Assembly (NCBI RefSeq): GCF_900141755.1
Contig: NZ_LT670844.1
Coordinates: 5,022,001 to 5,086,000, forward strand
Direction: 5' to 3'
Source of the DNA: Bradyrhizobium lablabi
GTDB lineage: Bacteria > Pseudomonadota > Alphaproteobacteria > Rhizobiales > Xanthobacteraceae
DNA length: 64,000 nucleotides
The translations under genes and the position numbers were made by a program. A model generated the notes under the pieces. That model did no database searches. It was given only the letters and a program-made list of their open reading frames with translations, and was not told where the DNA came from. Numbering within the stretch: the first letter of the stretch is position 1; every line of letters starts with the position of its first letter. Shown piece after piece: positions 53,448 through 62,069 of this stretch.

Positions 53448-53498
53448 GGCGCGGCGGCCGTTAACACGCTGACCACGGCTTTCGACTATTTTCGGGCT

Positions 53499-53900
53499 AT
53501 GAGTGATTCGCTCGAAAGGCTCTATCAGGCGGTGCTCGCGGCCAAGGATCTCGATCCGGCGGTTTCGCGAACCGCGAAGCTGTTTCAGCGCGGCCCGGCC
53601 AAGATGGCCAAAAAACTGGCCGAGGAAGCCATCGAGGTCGTGATCGACGCCGTCAACGGCAATTCCGACGCGGTGATCCGCGAAAGCGCCGATCTGTTGT
53701 ACAATCTCACGGTTTTGTGGGCGTCGGCGGGTGTACGCCCCGCGGACGTGTGGCGGGAGATGGAACGGCGGGAACATCTGCTCGGAATCGCCGAGAAGCT
53801 GCCGAAATCCGCGGTCAAACTGCCCAAGGTTTCAGCGCCCCGGGTGGCGCGGCGACCAATTGTCGCGCTTGAGAGCCGCGGCCTGCGCAAGCGCCACTAG
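53499..53900 (+). CDS. Phosphoribosyl-ATP pyrophosphatase-like (HisE/MazG) protein
   Basis: Protein of 133 residues. LERLYQAVLAAKDLDPAVSR, KMAKKLAEEAIEVVIDAVNG and RESADLLYNLTVLWA show the all-alpha NTP-pyrophosphohydrolase fold with the EE...E..D metal site of HisE, the second step of histidine synthesis. The basic C-terminal 45 residues are extra compared with usual HisE. No his gene is adjacent, so this may be a paralogue with another nucleotide substrate; hisE is not claimed. Confidence 0.8.
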   Translation: MSDSLERLYQAVLAAKDLDPAVSRTAKLFQRGPAKMAKKLAEEAIEVVIDAVNGNSDAVIRESADLLYNLTVLWASAGVRPADVWREMERREHLLGIAEKLPKSAVKLPKVSAPRVARRPIVALESRGLRKRH

Positions 53901-53963
53901 CCTTCCTAAGCCCCATCTAATTCCCGGCATGGACAAATCCGCTCCAGGATGGTTCATCGCGGC

Positions 53964-54545
53964 ATGCTGAGACGGATTTACGATTGGTGTGTCGCTTCTG
54001 CCGACAAGCCTTACGCGCTTTGGGTCCTGGGAGCGGTCTCCTTCGCCGAAAGCTCATTCTTTCCGGTGCCTCCGGATATCATGCTGCTTCCGATGTCGCT
54101 GGCGCGGCCCAAGCGGGCCTGGCTGTTTGCGACCCTGTGCACGATAACTTCGGTCGCCGGCGGCATGCTCGGCTACGCGATCGGCGCGGTGCTCTATGAC
54201 TCGGTCGGGCATTGGTTGATCAGTCTCTATGGCCTTGGCGACAAGGTCGAGGCCTTCCGCGCCGGCTATGCCGAATGGGGCGCCCTGATCATCCTGCTCA
54301 AGGGCCTGACGCCGATCCCCTACAAGCTTGTCACCATCACCTCGGGTTTTGCCGGCTACAATATCTGGCTGTTCGTCCTGTGCTCGATCATCGCCCGCGG
54401 TGGCCGTTTCTTCGCCGTCGCGGTGCTGCTCAACCGCTACGGCGACACTATCCGCGCCGAGATCGAGAAACGCCTCGGGCTGTGGGTGGCGGTTCTCGCC
54501 CTTGTTCTCGTGCTCGGATTTGTGGTCGCCTTTCGAATGATCTGA
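53964..54545 (+). CDS. DedA-family membrane protein (YqaA-like)
   Basis: About 193 residues from ATG 53964; ATG 53949 is an alternative. SFAESSFFPVPPDIMLLPMS and KGLTPIPYKLVTITSGFAGY are the two re-entrant loop motifs of DedA/VTT proteins, which are thought to flip or transport lipids at the inner membrane using the proton gradient. Four to five helices cover the rest. Same strand as the HisE-like gene, 63 bp downstream. Confidence 0.88.
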   Translation: MLRRIYDWCVASADKPYALWVLGAVSFAESSFFPVPPDIMLLPMSLARPKRAWLFATLCTITSVAGGMLGYAIGAVLYDSVGHWLISLYGLGDKVEAFRAGYAEWGALIILLKGLTPIPYKLVTITSGFAGYNIWLFVLCSIIARGGRFFAVAVLLNRYGDTIRAEIEKRLGLWVAVLALVLVLGFVVAFRMI

Positions 54546-54598
54546 GAGCGGCCGTGAAGCGCTTTGCCGGCGGTCGCCTTCAGGTTACGCTGAACATC

Positions 54599-55156
54599 AT
54601 GCCCGCTCGACCCGGCAATCTCATCGCACGTTCCACAAGGCAGGCCGCGACTCCTCCCGCGGCGCTGCTGATGCTGATGATCGCCGCCGGCGCCGCCTGG
54701 CCGCAAACCGCGCCGCCGCCCACACTTGGGGTCCAGGAGCAGCCGGCCCAGCCACCGGCGTCGCCGCCGGCGGGCGAAGAGAATCCAGGCCTCCTCAACG
54801 AAATCGGCAAGATGTTCGACAAGCTCCCGAGCCTGAAAAGCTCGCAGCAGACGATCGACGATTTGAACTCGCGCGCCAAGGATGCGGCCAAAGACGCTAC
54901 CGACACGCTGTCGCGGCTGGCAAACCCATCCTCCATGGTGGCCGGACGGATGATCTGTCCGGTATCGGGCAATGGCGCGCCGGACTGCAAGCTTGGCGCG
55001 GATAAGCTCTGTCAGGCCAAGGGCTTCAAGGAAGGCAAGAGCCTCAACACCGATTCCGCCGAAACCTGTTCCGCAAAAGTGCTGATTCCGGGCCGGACCC
55101 GCAAACCCGACGATTGCCGGACCGACAATTTCGTCACCAGCGCGCTGTGCCAGTAA
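54599..55156 (+). CDS. Secreted or anchored protein of unknown function
   Basis: Protein of 185 residues from ATG 54599; a GTG at 54554 is in frame, and its use would make the gene begin almost at the DedA stop. A signal-like helix (AALLMLMIAAGAAWPQ) is followed by a Pro-rich linker (about 40-60), a charged helix (LKSSQQTIDDLNSRAKDAAK) and a globular end with six Cys (ICPVSGN, PDCKLGA, KLCQAKGF, ETCSAK, DDCRTD, ALCQ). It looks periplasmic with disulfides. Family not recognised. Confidence 0.7.
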   Translation: MPARPGNLIARSTRQAATPPAALLMLMIAAGAAWPQTAPPPTLGVQEQPAQPPASPPAGEENPGLLNEIGKMFDKLPSLKSSQQTIDDLNSRAKDAAKDATDTLSRLANPSSMVAGRMICPVSGNGAPDCKLGADKLCQAKGFKEGKSLNTDSAETCSAKVLIPGRTRKPDDCRTDNFVTSALCQ

Positions 55157-55174
55157 CGATGCAGTTCCGCGGCT

Positions 55175-55275
55175 TCATCCTTCGAGACGCGCTCCTAACG
55201 GAGCGCTCCTCAGGATGAGGTCTAAGACCCTCATGGTGAGGAGCGCGGCAACGCCGCGCGTCTCGAACCATGAAG
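55175..55275. repeat. Intergenic repeat of the ATCCTTCGAGACGC type
   Basis: catccttcgagacgcgctcc, taacggagcgctcctcagga with tgaggt, then ccctcatggtgaggagcgcg and cgtctcgaaccatgaaggcc. It shares modules with 22143-22252 in reverse order. Confidence 0.7.
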
Positions 55276-55393
55276 GCCCAAATGCCCTGGTGCCATGCTT
55301 AAGCGCGATTGCCTTGTTGGGATGATGTCTGGCATCTTTAGGCCGAAAAATGCCTCGAGCCTCGCCTCCGATAACCAAAGGGATTTTTAGCAA

Positions 55394-56362
55394 ATGTCCA
55401 TGCCTGCTCTGTTCAAGGGCCGTCTGTCGATACCCGTGATCGGTGCGCCGCTGTTCATCATCTCCGTGCCCGATCTCGTGATCGCGCAGTGCAAGGCGGG
55501 CATCGTCGGATCGTTTCCGGCGCTCAACGCGCGCCCGCCGGCGCTGCTAGACGAGTGGCTGGCGCGGATCAGGGAAGAGCTTGCGGCCTACGACAAGGCG
55601 CATCCGGAAGCGCCATCGGCGCCGTTCGCGGTCAACCAGATCGTGCATCGTTCGAACAATCGGCTCGAGCACGATCTCGCGCTGTGCGAGAAGCATAAGG
55701 TGCCTGTCATCATCACCTCGCTCGGCGCGCGCGAAGAGCTCAATCAGGCCGCGCATCAATGGGGCGGCATCGTGTTTCACGACGTGATCAACCAGAAATT
55801 CGCGCACAAGGCGATCGAGAAGGGCGCCGACGGTCTGATCCTGGTGTCGGCCGGGGCAGGCGGCCATGCCGGCGAGATCTCGCCGCTCGCCTTCGTGGCG
55901 GAGACGCGGCAATGGTTCGATGGGCCGATCGCGCTGTCGGGCGCCATCGCCAACGGCCGCGCCATCCGCGCCGCGCGCGTGCTCGGCGCCGATTTTGCCT
56001 ATGTCGGCTCGGCCTTCATCGCCACGACGGAAGCCAATGCGGTCGAGGGTTACAAGCTGATGATCACCACCTCGACCGCGGAAGATATTGTCTATTCGAA
56101 TTTGTTCACCGGCGTGCACGGCAATTACTTAAAATCCTCGATCGTGGCGGCGGGCATGGACCCGGACAATCTTCCCGAATCCGATCCGTCGAAAATGAGT
56201 TTTGGTACGGATGCTTCCGGCGAGCGCGCGAAACCAAAGGCCTGGAAGGAAATCTGGGGCTCTGGCCAGGGTGTCGGCAGCGTCGGCAAGATCGTGCCCG
56301 CCGCCGAACTGATCGCGCGGTTCAAGCGCGAATACGACGAAGCCGTCGATCCGCCGCTGTGA
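55394..56362 (+). CDS. Nitronate monooxygenase
   Basis: Protein of 322 residues of the FMN-dependent nitronate monooxygenase (2-nitropropane dioxygenase) family. PVIGAPLFIISVPDLVIAQC with GIVGSFPALNARP, the FMN-phosphate region GADGLILVSAGAGGHAGEIS, and LSGAIANGRAIRAARVLGAD are hallmarks. It oxidises alkyl nitronates such as propionate-3-nitronate, a plant toxin, using O2. It stands alone between repeats, so no pathway context. Confidence 0.9.
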   Translation: MSMPALFKGRLSIPVIGAPLFIISVPDLVIAQCKAGIVGSFPALNARPPALLDEWLARIREELAAYDKAHPEAPSAPFAVNQIVHRSNNRLEHDLALCEKHKVPVIITSLGAREELNQAAHQWGGIVFHDVINQKFAHKAIEKGADGLILVSAGAGGHAGEISPLAFVAETRQWFDGPIALSGAIANGRAIRAARVLGADFAYVGSAFIATTEANAVEGYKLMITTSTAEDIVYSNLFTGVHGNYLKSSIVAAGMDPDNLPESDPSKMSFGTDASGERAKPKAWKEIWGSGQGVGSVGKIVPAAELIARFKREYDEAVDPPL

Positions 56363-56383
56363 TGCTCTCCTTCTTCCCTTACT

Positions 56384-56585
56384 TCCCCTCTCCCCTTGTG
56401 GGAGAGGGTGGCTGCGATGCGAAGCATTGCAGACGGGTGAGGGGTCTCTCTCCGCGGAAACAGACCCCTTGTCCGGCGCGGACTTCGCATAGCCGATGCA
56501 AAGCATCGGCGTCCTATTTAAAGAGAACGGCGGCCGAAGGCCGCCTACGGCCACCTTCTCCCACAAGGGGAGAAGGGAAGAGGGT
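56384..56585. repeat. Long intergenic inverted repeat
   Basis: cctctccccttgtgggagag near 56388 faces caccttctcccacaagggga near 56550. Inside lie gcgatgcgaagcattgcaga, gatgcaaagcatcggc and ggcggccgaaggccgcc. It is related to 12222-12363 in its ends. No gene in 56363-56618. Confidence 0.65.
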
Positions 56586-56618
56586 AGCGCGTGATCTTAC
56601 CAACAGGATTCCAATCTG

Positions 56619-57392
56619 ATGGACGCCATCTATCGCGTCGACGCCAATCGCGTCGTCACCAGCCCCAATGCGGCCGGGCCCTGGGATCCGCGCATGCAGC
56701 ACGGCTCGGCGCCGGCGGCGTTGGTGGTATGGGCGGCGGAGGCGATCGCAACACCGGTGCCGATGCAGATCGCGCGCGTCACCATCGATCTGATGCGGCC
56801 GGTGCCGCTGGCGCCGCTGACGTTTCGGAGCGAAGTGCTGCGCGAGGGGCGCAAGATTCAGCTCTGCGCGATAAAATTGTTCGCCGAGGATGTCGCCGTG
56901 GTCAGCGCGACCGTGCTCAAGATCAAGACGCAGGCGCTAACATTGCCCCCTGAGGTCGCCGAGTTGCCGGTCGAGCTTCCCGGCCCCGATCAGTCGCAAT
57001 CCGACCCCGCGAACTTTTCGAATAGTCCCTTCGTGACGGGCATCTTGCTGCGCGCCGCCCGCGGCCGTTTCGGCGTGCCCGGTCCGGGCGCGATCTGGTA
57101 TCGGGTCGACCGGCCGCTGGTCGAGGGGTTTGCGGTCTCGCAGGCGATGCGCGCCGTGGTCGCCGCCGATTTCTGCAACGGCACTTCGGCCGCGCTGGAT
57201 TTCCGGGAATGGACGTTCCTCAATGCCGACCTCACCGTCAGCTTTGCGCGCCAGCCGTTGGGCGAGTGGATCTTGCTCGATGCGGAATCCTGGATCGGTC
57301 CGGATGGCGCGGGCCTTGCGATGGCAAGACTTGCCGACCAGCACGGTTATTTCGGTCGCGCGGTCCAGAGCCTCGTGATCGAGAAGCGGTAG
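56619..57392 (+). CDS. Acyl-CoA thioesterase family protein (TesB-like double hotdog)
   Basis: Protein of 257 residues. WDPRMQHGSAPAALVVWAAE and ARVTIDLMRPVPLAPLTFRS form the first hotdog, and LDFREWTFLNADLTVSFARQ then PLGEWILLDAESWIGPDGAG the second, as in the thioesterase-like superfamily. The probable role is hydrolysis of an acyl-CoA. No partner gene; it follows nitronate monooxygenase on the same strand across a repeat. Confidence 0.85.
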   Translation: MDAIYRVDANRVVTSPNAAGPWDPRMQHGSAPAALVVWAAEAIATPVPMQIARVTIDLMRPVPLAPLTFRSEVLREGRKIQLCAIKLFAEDVAVVSATVLKIKTQALTLPPEVAELPVELPGPDQSQSDPANFSNSPFVTGILLRAARGRFGVPGPGAIWYRVDRPLVEGFAVSQAMRAVVAADFCNGTSAALDFREWTFLNADLTVSFARQPLGEWILLDAESWIGPDGAGLAMARLADQHGYFGRAVQSLVIEKR

Positions 57393-57480
57393 GCCGCGAA
57401 CGCCGGCTTGCGCAAAAGACGTCGCCGCGCGATCATGTTTTTCGGATAATCTCCGCTCTAATCTTGGATCGGGGTCAATC

Positions 57481-57969
57481 ATGAATTTGACGCCACCCTC
57501 GCTTCCCCTGACCGGCGGCTGCCCGTGCGGCGCGATCCGTTACGAAATCGCCTCGTTTCCGCTGTTGCTCTACACCTGCAATTGCACCAATTGCCAGCGG
57601 ACGACCGGCAGCGCATTCGCGCTGAACATGCCGGTGAAGGCCAAGGATTTTCGCCTTCTGCAGGGCGAACCGAAGGGATGGCGCCGTCTGTCCCCGTCCG
57701 GTGCGGACGTCACGTCATGGTTCTGCGGCGACTGCGGCGGAAGAATCTACGGCGAACGCGTCGGGCGCCCGCAATCGATCACCATTCGCGCCGGAACGCT
57801 CGACGATGCAAAGTGGCTGGTTCCGGTCGCGCATATGTACATGCGAAGCGCGCAGCCGTGGGTTCAGCCTGCGGCCGAAGCCGAATGCCACGAAATCGCG
57901 CCGAACGATTTTCAAGCGGCGGCCAACGCCTGGCGCGCGATGTGGCCGGAGTTCTTTCCGCAGAAATAA
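57481..57969 (+). CDS. GFA-family zinc protein (Gfa/CENP-V)
   Basis: Protein of 162 residues with the zinc-binding Cys pattern of the family: GGCPCGAIRYE, YTCNCTNCQRTTGSAFALNM and WFCGDCGGRI. These proteins are named for glutathione-dependent formaldehyde activation, though most have unproven functions. The start ATG 57481 comes 8 nt after GGGG. A single gene. Confidence 0.88.
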   Translation: MNLTPPSLPLTGGCPCGAIRYEIASFPLLLYTCNCTNCQRTTGSAFALNMPVKAKDFRLLQGEPKGWRRLSPSGADVTSWFCGDCGGRIYGERVGRPQSITIRAGTLDDAKWLVPVAHMYMRSAQPWVQPAAEAECHEIAPNDFQAAANAWRAMWPEFFPQK

Positions 57970-58296
57970 TCCGGTCAGGCCGTTACCCCGCCAACCGCTC
58001 GCGCCAGCACTTCCGATACGCCCGACGTCGAATGCCCCGCGCTCCAGATATCGCGCCAGCGTTTGGGGCGGTTCTCGCGCGCGCCGATGTCGATATCCTC
58101 TGCGATGTCGATCGCGCCGCGTTGCGGCAGGTCGCCGAATATCGCGCCGCCGGCGGGCGGCTCCGATAACGCAATCGCGGCCCGGCTTTCCGTCCTTAAC
58201 CGGCTATTAACCATCGCGCCCCGACAATCGGCCCCGAAGGCCGCGCCACCCTCAGCGGGGCGCCGCCCCAAGGACTACCGCCAACGGGGATGCGAC

Positions 58297-58545
58297 ATGG
58301 ATCTGGACAAATTCCTTGCAAAGACGCCCGCAACCCTCGACGAGATCCGGACCCGGGTCGGCTACGCGCTGGCGCGCCATCCAAAGTGCCGCAACGTGCA
58401 GTTCGACATCATCAGCACCCCGCGCACCCGCAGGGGCGGCAACTGGACCATCAGCCTGCACCAGGTCGCCCCCGACGCGCTGTGGGAGGCGTCCGATATC
58501 GTCGCAGACATCCAGGAAGCCTACGAACTCTGCGTCGCGGCCTGA
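58297..58545 (+). CDS. Small conserved-looking soluble protein
   Basis: Eighty-two residues from ATG 58297 (GGGGA upstream). MDLDKFLAKTPATLDEIRTR then VGYALARHPKCRNVQFDIIS looks like an alpha/beta fold, with RRGGNWTISLHQVAPDALWE and DIVADIQEAYELCVAA after it. No signal peptide. I do not know the family. About 330 bp before it (57970-58296) show nothing certain. Confidence 0.65.
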   Translation: MDLDKFLAKTPATLDEIRTRVGYALARHPKCRNVQFDIISTPRTRRGGNWTISLHQVAPDALWEASDIVADIQEAYELCVAA

Positions 58546-58670
58546 TTTTTCGCCTATCCCGCGCCAGATTCCATTGTCGAACCCGCCGCCGCCGCAGCGT
58601 CGGCACGGTTAAGCCTTAATTATTGCCCAGTTTCCGGGAAAGTAGCCGTTCAGGGGACGCGGAGACCTGC

Positions 58671-59339
58671 TTGACGAAAGCCATCACCATCATCGCGATG
58701 ACCTGTTTCCTCATCGTCGGCGCGGCCGCCACCAGCATTTTGGGCCGCGACAGCGTGCCGGCGGCCCGTTCGGAAATGGCTTCGCCCGTCGTCAAGAGCC
58801 CGGTTGCGAACCGGGAGAGCAAGCAGGACCGGCTCGCGGTCGTGAAACTGGCGCTGGCATCCTTCGAGCCGCCGCAAACGGTAACCCTGAGCGAGCCGCT
58901 GCGGATGGCCTTTGCCGCCGTAGCCCCCTCCGACGTCGAGCCGCCGAAGGCCGCAGACACCGTGGCGATGCTGGCGCCGCCCGCGCCGACTCCGAAGCCG
59001 AAACTGGTGGCAAAACCGGCGCCGCAGAAATCCTACGCGCTGCTCAGCGACGTGCAGATCGCCGGCATCAAGGAGCGCTTAAAACTTTCCGCCGCGCAGG
59101 AATCCTACTGGCCGGCGGTGGAGACCGCGCTCCGCGCCGTCGCGCGCAAGATCCACGCGACCCGGCAGGGCGATCCGAAGGCTGCCGGCGTGCCGCCGAT
59201 CGATCCCGACGCCGAAGAAGTGCAGCAATTGAAATCAGCGGCGATGCCGCTACTGTTTCAACTGCGCGAAGATCAAAAGCAGGAAGTGCGCACGCTCGCC
59301 CGCCTGATCGGACTTGAAAAGGTCGCGGCGGCAATCTGA
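58671..59339 (+). CDS. Membrane-anchored or secreted protein with helical C-terminal domain
   Basis: Protein of 222 residues; TTG 58671 with GGAG 6 nt upstream is the likely start, ATG 58698 the alternative. The N-terminal hydrophobic helix (IIAMTCFLIVGAAATSILG) is followed by a Pro/Lys-rich linker and a helical end (LSDVQIAGIKERLKLSAAQE, SYWPAVETALRAVARKIHAT, PLLFQLREDQKQEVRTLARL). The last part resembles the LTXXQ-type periplasmic helical hairpin of CpxP/Spy-like proteins; this is a guess from pattern only. Confidence 0.65.
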   Translation: MTKAITIIAMTCFLIVGAAATSILGRDSVPAARSEMASPVVKSPVANRESKQDRLAVVKLALASFEPPQTVTLSEPLRMAFAAVAPSDVEPPKAADTVAMLAPPAPTPKPKLVAKPAPQKSYALLSDVQIAGIKERLKLSAAQESYWPAVETALRAVARKIHATRQGDPKAAGVPPIDPDAEEVQQLKSAAMPLLFQLREDQKQEVRTLARLIGLEKVAAAI

Positions 59340-59469
59340 TCTGAGTCTGAAGCTCTGGCATTCCACTGCGCTCGCTCATCGCAAGCACGTTTGGGACGGA
59401 TGACGACGACCGGCAGTAACTGCCTGAGAGCCAAGCCGCCCCAACGTCATTGTCTCAGCTTGCGCCGTT

Positions 59470-60192
59470 TCAGCTTGCGCCGCGGAGCTTGTTATACAGC
59501 CCGAAGGCCCGCTCCTTAATCTTGGTGTTGATGGTCTCGACTGCCAATTCGTCCGCGGCGAATGCCGAATTCGGGAACACAAAATACAACACGTCCTGCT
59601 CGATGCTGGAATTGCGGGCCCGCAGACAAAAGCCCTTGTCATTGCGCTTCGAGCACGGGTCGGGACAGTCCTGCTGCAGCAGCGCTTCATGAACCCGGAT
59701 CGAGGCCTCACCGATCTTGTTGAACGGACCGAGATCGCCGCAGACGGCCGCCGCCGTCTTGTCCTTGAAAATGACGATCGCGACATCGCCGAGGGCGACC
59801 GCAGGATTGAAGGTCCGGCTGCTGCCGGATTGGAGCTCCGGCAACACGATATAGGGGATGATCTCCGACGGCAGCCCCTTGCCGTTGGCAAGGTGCAGGC
59901 TGGTGTCGTTCTGTCCGCTGGAAGGGTCGAGCGCCTTGCCATTGAGACGGCCGGGACCGGCGGACGGACCGTCAGTGTCGATTGCCATCTTCGAACTCCA
60001 GAACACGGCGCCCGGGCCGGCGCCGTTATCGGGGAATTTGAGCAGCACCTTGCACTTGCTGGGATCCTTGTTCCCCGGCTGGCGATCTTTATCGGCAAAC
60101 TTCTTTCGCGCGTCCGGTGCAAAATCCACGGCTTGGTCGAATGACACACCATCGAGTTGGCGCTTCGACGCTGCTGGCGGCCGGAATGCCAT
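59470..60192 (-). CDS. GH75 chitosanase-like hydrolase
   Basis: Protein of 240 residues from ATG 60192 (GGGAG upstream). VALGDVAIVIFKDKTAAAVC then GDLGPFNKIGEASIRVHEAL matches the catalytic core of glycoside hydrolase family 75, with Asp153 and Glu162 as the expected acid pair. GH75 enzymes are known mainly as fungal chitosanases. There is no signal peptide (MAFRPPAASKRQLDGVSFDQ), unusual for an enzyme of an extracellular polymer. It lies 24 bp after the M15 peptidase gene, so both are probably one operon. Confidence 0.75.
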   Translation of the reverse strand: MAFRPPAASKRQLDGVSFDQAVDFAPDARKKFADKDRQPGNKDPSKCKVLLKFPDNGAGPGAVFWSSKMAIDTDGPSAGPGRLNGKALDPSSGQNDTSLHLANGKGLPSEIIPYIVLPELQSGSSRTFNPAVALGDVAIVIFKDKTAAAVCGDLGPFNKIGEASIRVHEALLQQDCPDPCSKRNDKGFCLRARNSSIEQDVLYFVFPNSAFAADELAVETINTKIKERAFGLYNKLRGAS

Positions 60193-60216
60193 CTGCGATC
60201 TCCCTTGCAAAAATAT

Positions 60217-60891
60217 TCAGCTCGTTGGCGGCGGATGCCTGATGGTCTGTTCCGCCAGTTCGAAGTGCATGCTGTCGACGGAGCCACGGGAGAATCCCGC
60301 GCCCCAATACCAGCCATGCCTGTTGAAGAACGGCGCGAGTTGCAGGCATCCGCGGTGAGTTTTGTGCGAACCTTGAGGTACCGCGGCATGGCCGAAGAAC
60401 AGATCGATCGCCGTGCCCCAGCTGTGATTTGAAAAGGAACTGGCATTCATCCGCTTGTGGCGCACGCAGAGCATCCCATCGCTCTTCACCGCGGCGACGA
60501 CGTTGGGAATTTGCTGCTCGGCCTCATCGAACACCGCCTTGAGCAACTGGACGGCGATGTCGAGGCCGCTCACCTTGAACGGGCCGACATTGATCAGGGA
60601 TACGATGCGTTGCTTGAAGGCGCCGGTGGCGGGGCTGCAATCCTGTGTCTTCGCACCCGGCACCCCGAAAATCCCGAGCATGGTCGCTTCCGAGGCCGAG
60701 CTTAGATTCTGGTTGAATGTGTTTGCCGCAGGAATGTCGACGAGAGTTTCCGGGCTGGTCTGAGTGGGCGCCGCCGCAACAATGCTTGGAGCTGCTGCTG
60801 CTCTCGGAGCTGCAGCTCTCTTGACCGTTTTCTTAACCGTTTTCTTGGCCGCCTTCTTGACCGCTTTCTTTGCCGTCGCTGCTTTTGCCAT
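60217..60891 (-). CDS. M15-family D-Ala-D-Ala peptidase-like protein with Lys/Ala-rich head
   Basis: Protein of 224 residues from ATG 60891 (GAGG upstream). The first 35 residues (KKAVKKAAKKTVKKTVKRAA) resemble histone-H1-like tails and are not a Sec signal. The rest has the zinc peptidase motifs of VanY/M15: SNHSWGTAID (His156, Asp163) and DSMHFEL (His209, with Glu211). It should cut peptidoglycan stem peptides if it can reach them. First gene of a pair with the GH75-like enzyme. Confidence 0.75.
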   Translation of the reverse strand: MAKAATAKKAVKKAAKKTVKKTVKRAAAPRAAAAPSIVAAAPTQTSPETLVDIPAANTFNQNLSSASEATMLGIFGVPGAKTQDCSPATGAFKQRIVSLINVGPFKVSGLDIAVQLLKAVFDEAEQQIPNVVAAVKSDGMLCVRHKRMNASSFSNHSWGTAIDLFFGHAAVPQGSHKTHRGCLQLAPFFNRHGWYWGAGFSRGSVDSMHFELAEQTIRHPPPTS

Positions 60892-61269
60892 GGCCGACCT
60901 CGCTGTAATGATGAAGGTCTGATAGATGCGCAATCAAAGATTCTGAAATCAGGAGCGCGTTCCTCCTGCATGAAAATCATCCGTCAAGTCTGGTCCGAAC
61001 GCAACCTGAAGATTTGTTGTCAAATGTGATCTACCCGATAGTTCGGTGCGGTCCGAACCGCGACGTGCGAAAATGTCGCACTGCCGGCGTGCCTGGGAAA
61101 AAGCCGTGCACAACGATCAGCGCGGGTGAAAGCGAAGCGAGCGCTCGCAGGGCGAACGCTTGCTTCGTTGTTCTTGGTATTTGCGTTGCAAGATTCAGCA
61201 CGCTCGCGGCGGATGCCGAATTTGCAAGGCGTTGGGCTTGGCTCCGGCGAAGCAGCGCTCGGAAAATCC
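60892..61269. other. Gene-poor stretch with protein-like debris
   Basis: About 380 bp. The minus strand of 61030-61270 reads without stops and gives RALASLSPALIVVHGFFPGT, which I recall, uncertainly, as a peptide often translated from dispersed repeats in Bradyrhizobium. No ribosome site; treated as repeat debris. Confidence 0.3.
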
Positions 61270-61497
61270 TCACCCGCCGTGGGCTTCCACGACCTTGCGG
61301 CAGGGCTCGGAGAGCTTCGGCTTGTTCTCACGCAGGCACGCGTTCATCTGCGGCGGCTTGCCGATAAACTCGGCGCAGAAGGTGCCGGCATCGGAACGGC
61401 AGGCCATCTTCTCTTGCGGGGTCGGTCCGGATTGCGCCATCGCCGATGAGCTTAAAGCCATCAGCAGGAGGAGCGAAACATACACTGACTTTTTCAT
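61270..61497 (-). CDS. Small secreted cysteine-rich-repeat protein
   Basis: Seventy-four to seventy-five residues from ATG 61497 (AAAGG upstream). The signal MKKSVYVSLLLLMALSSSAM is cut near MAQS. The mature part has four Cys in the pattern MACRSDAGTFCAEFIGKPPQ and MNACLRENKPKLSEPCRKVV, the C...C...CL....L...C motif of GLG1-type cysteine-rich repeats. Common in Bradyrhizobium periplasms; role unknown. Confidence 0.8.
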   Translation of the reverse strand: MKKSVYVSLLLLMALSSSAMAQSGPTPQEKMACRSDAGTFCAEFIGKPPQMNACLRENKPKLSEPCRKVVEAHGG

Positions 61498-61771
61498 GAT
61501 CAAACCTTTCGACGAGTTAATGTTGGGGGTGCGGTTAAGCGCGGCGAACATCGTCGAGACGAAGATCGCGGTCCATGCCATGTTCATGGCAGTCGGGAAA
61601 TCCTTTAAATCCGCGGGTTTTCAGGCGCGAGACGATCTTATCTGCGCGCTTCCGCCACGCCCCCATCTTCATGGGATGTTGCGGCACCCTGCCTGGGTCC
61701 ATGTACATCCGCATCGACTGCGGTGACCGATCGGTCCAACCGCAAGGCCGCTTTCAAACTGGAGAGATGTC

Positions 61772-62059
61772 ATGTTGACCAAATCGAAATTGATGAGCGC
61801 TGCAATTGCCCTGACGGCTTTCTCGACACTGGCGACGGTTTCGCTGACCGCCGCGCCCGCCGAGGCGGCGGTGGTTTATTGCAAGACCGCGGGCGTGCCG
61901 CAGGGCTGCGTCGTTCGCACCCAGCCGGTGGTTCGGCCGATCTACCCTGTGCGTCCGGTCGCTGCGACCGGTGTCCGCGTCACCCGCGTCGGTGTCACCC
62001 GCCTGACCCCCTACGGCGTGAAGCATGCCTCCTATCGTTCGGTCCGCGTGTGGCGCTGA
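61772..62059 (+). CDS. Small secreted basic protein
   Basis: Ninety-five residues; GGAGAG lies about 8 nt before ATG 61772. A signal peptide (about 1-32, cut near AEAA) leads to VVYCKTAGVPQGCVVRTQPV, with two Cys, then Val/Arg/Pro-rich repeats (VRVTRVGVTRLTPYGVKHAS). No function known. It is convergent with the histidine kinase gene. Confidence 0.7.
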   Translation: MLTKSKLMSAAIALTAFSTLATVSLTAAPAEAAVVYCKTAGVPQGCVVRTQPVVRPIYPVRPVAATGVRVTRVGVTRLTPYGVKHASYRSVRVWR

Positions 62060-62069
62060 ACGTAGGTGC

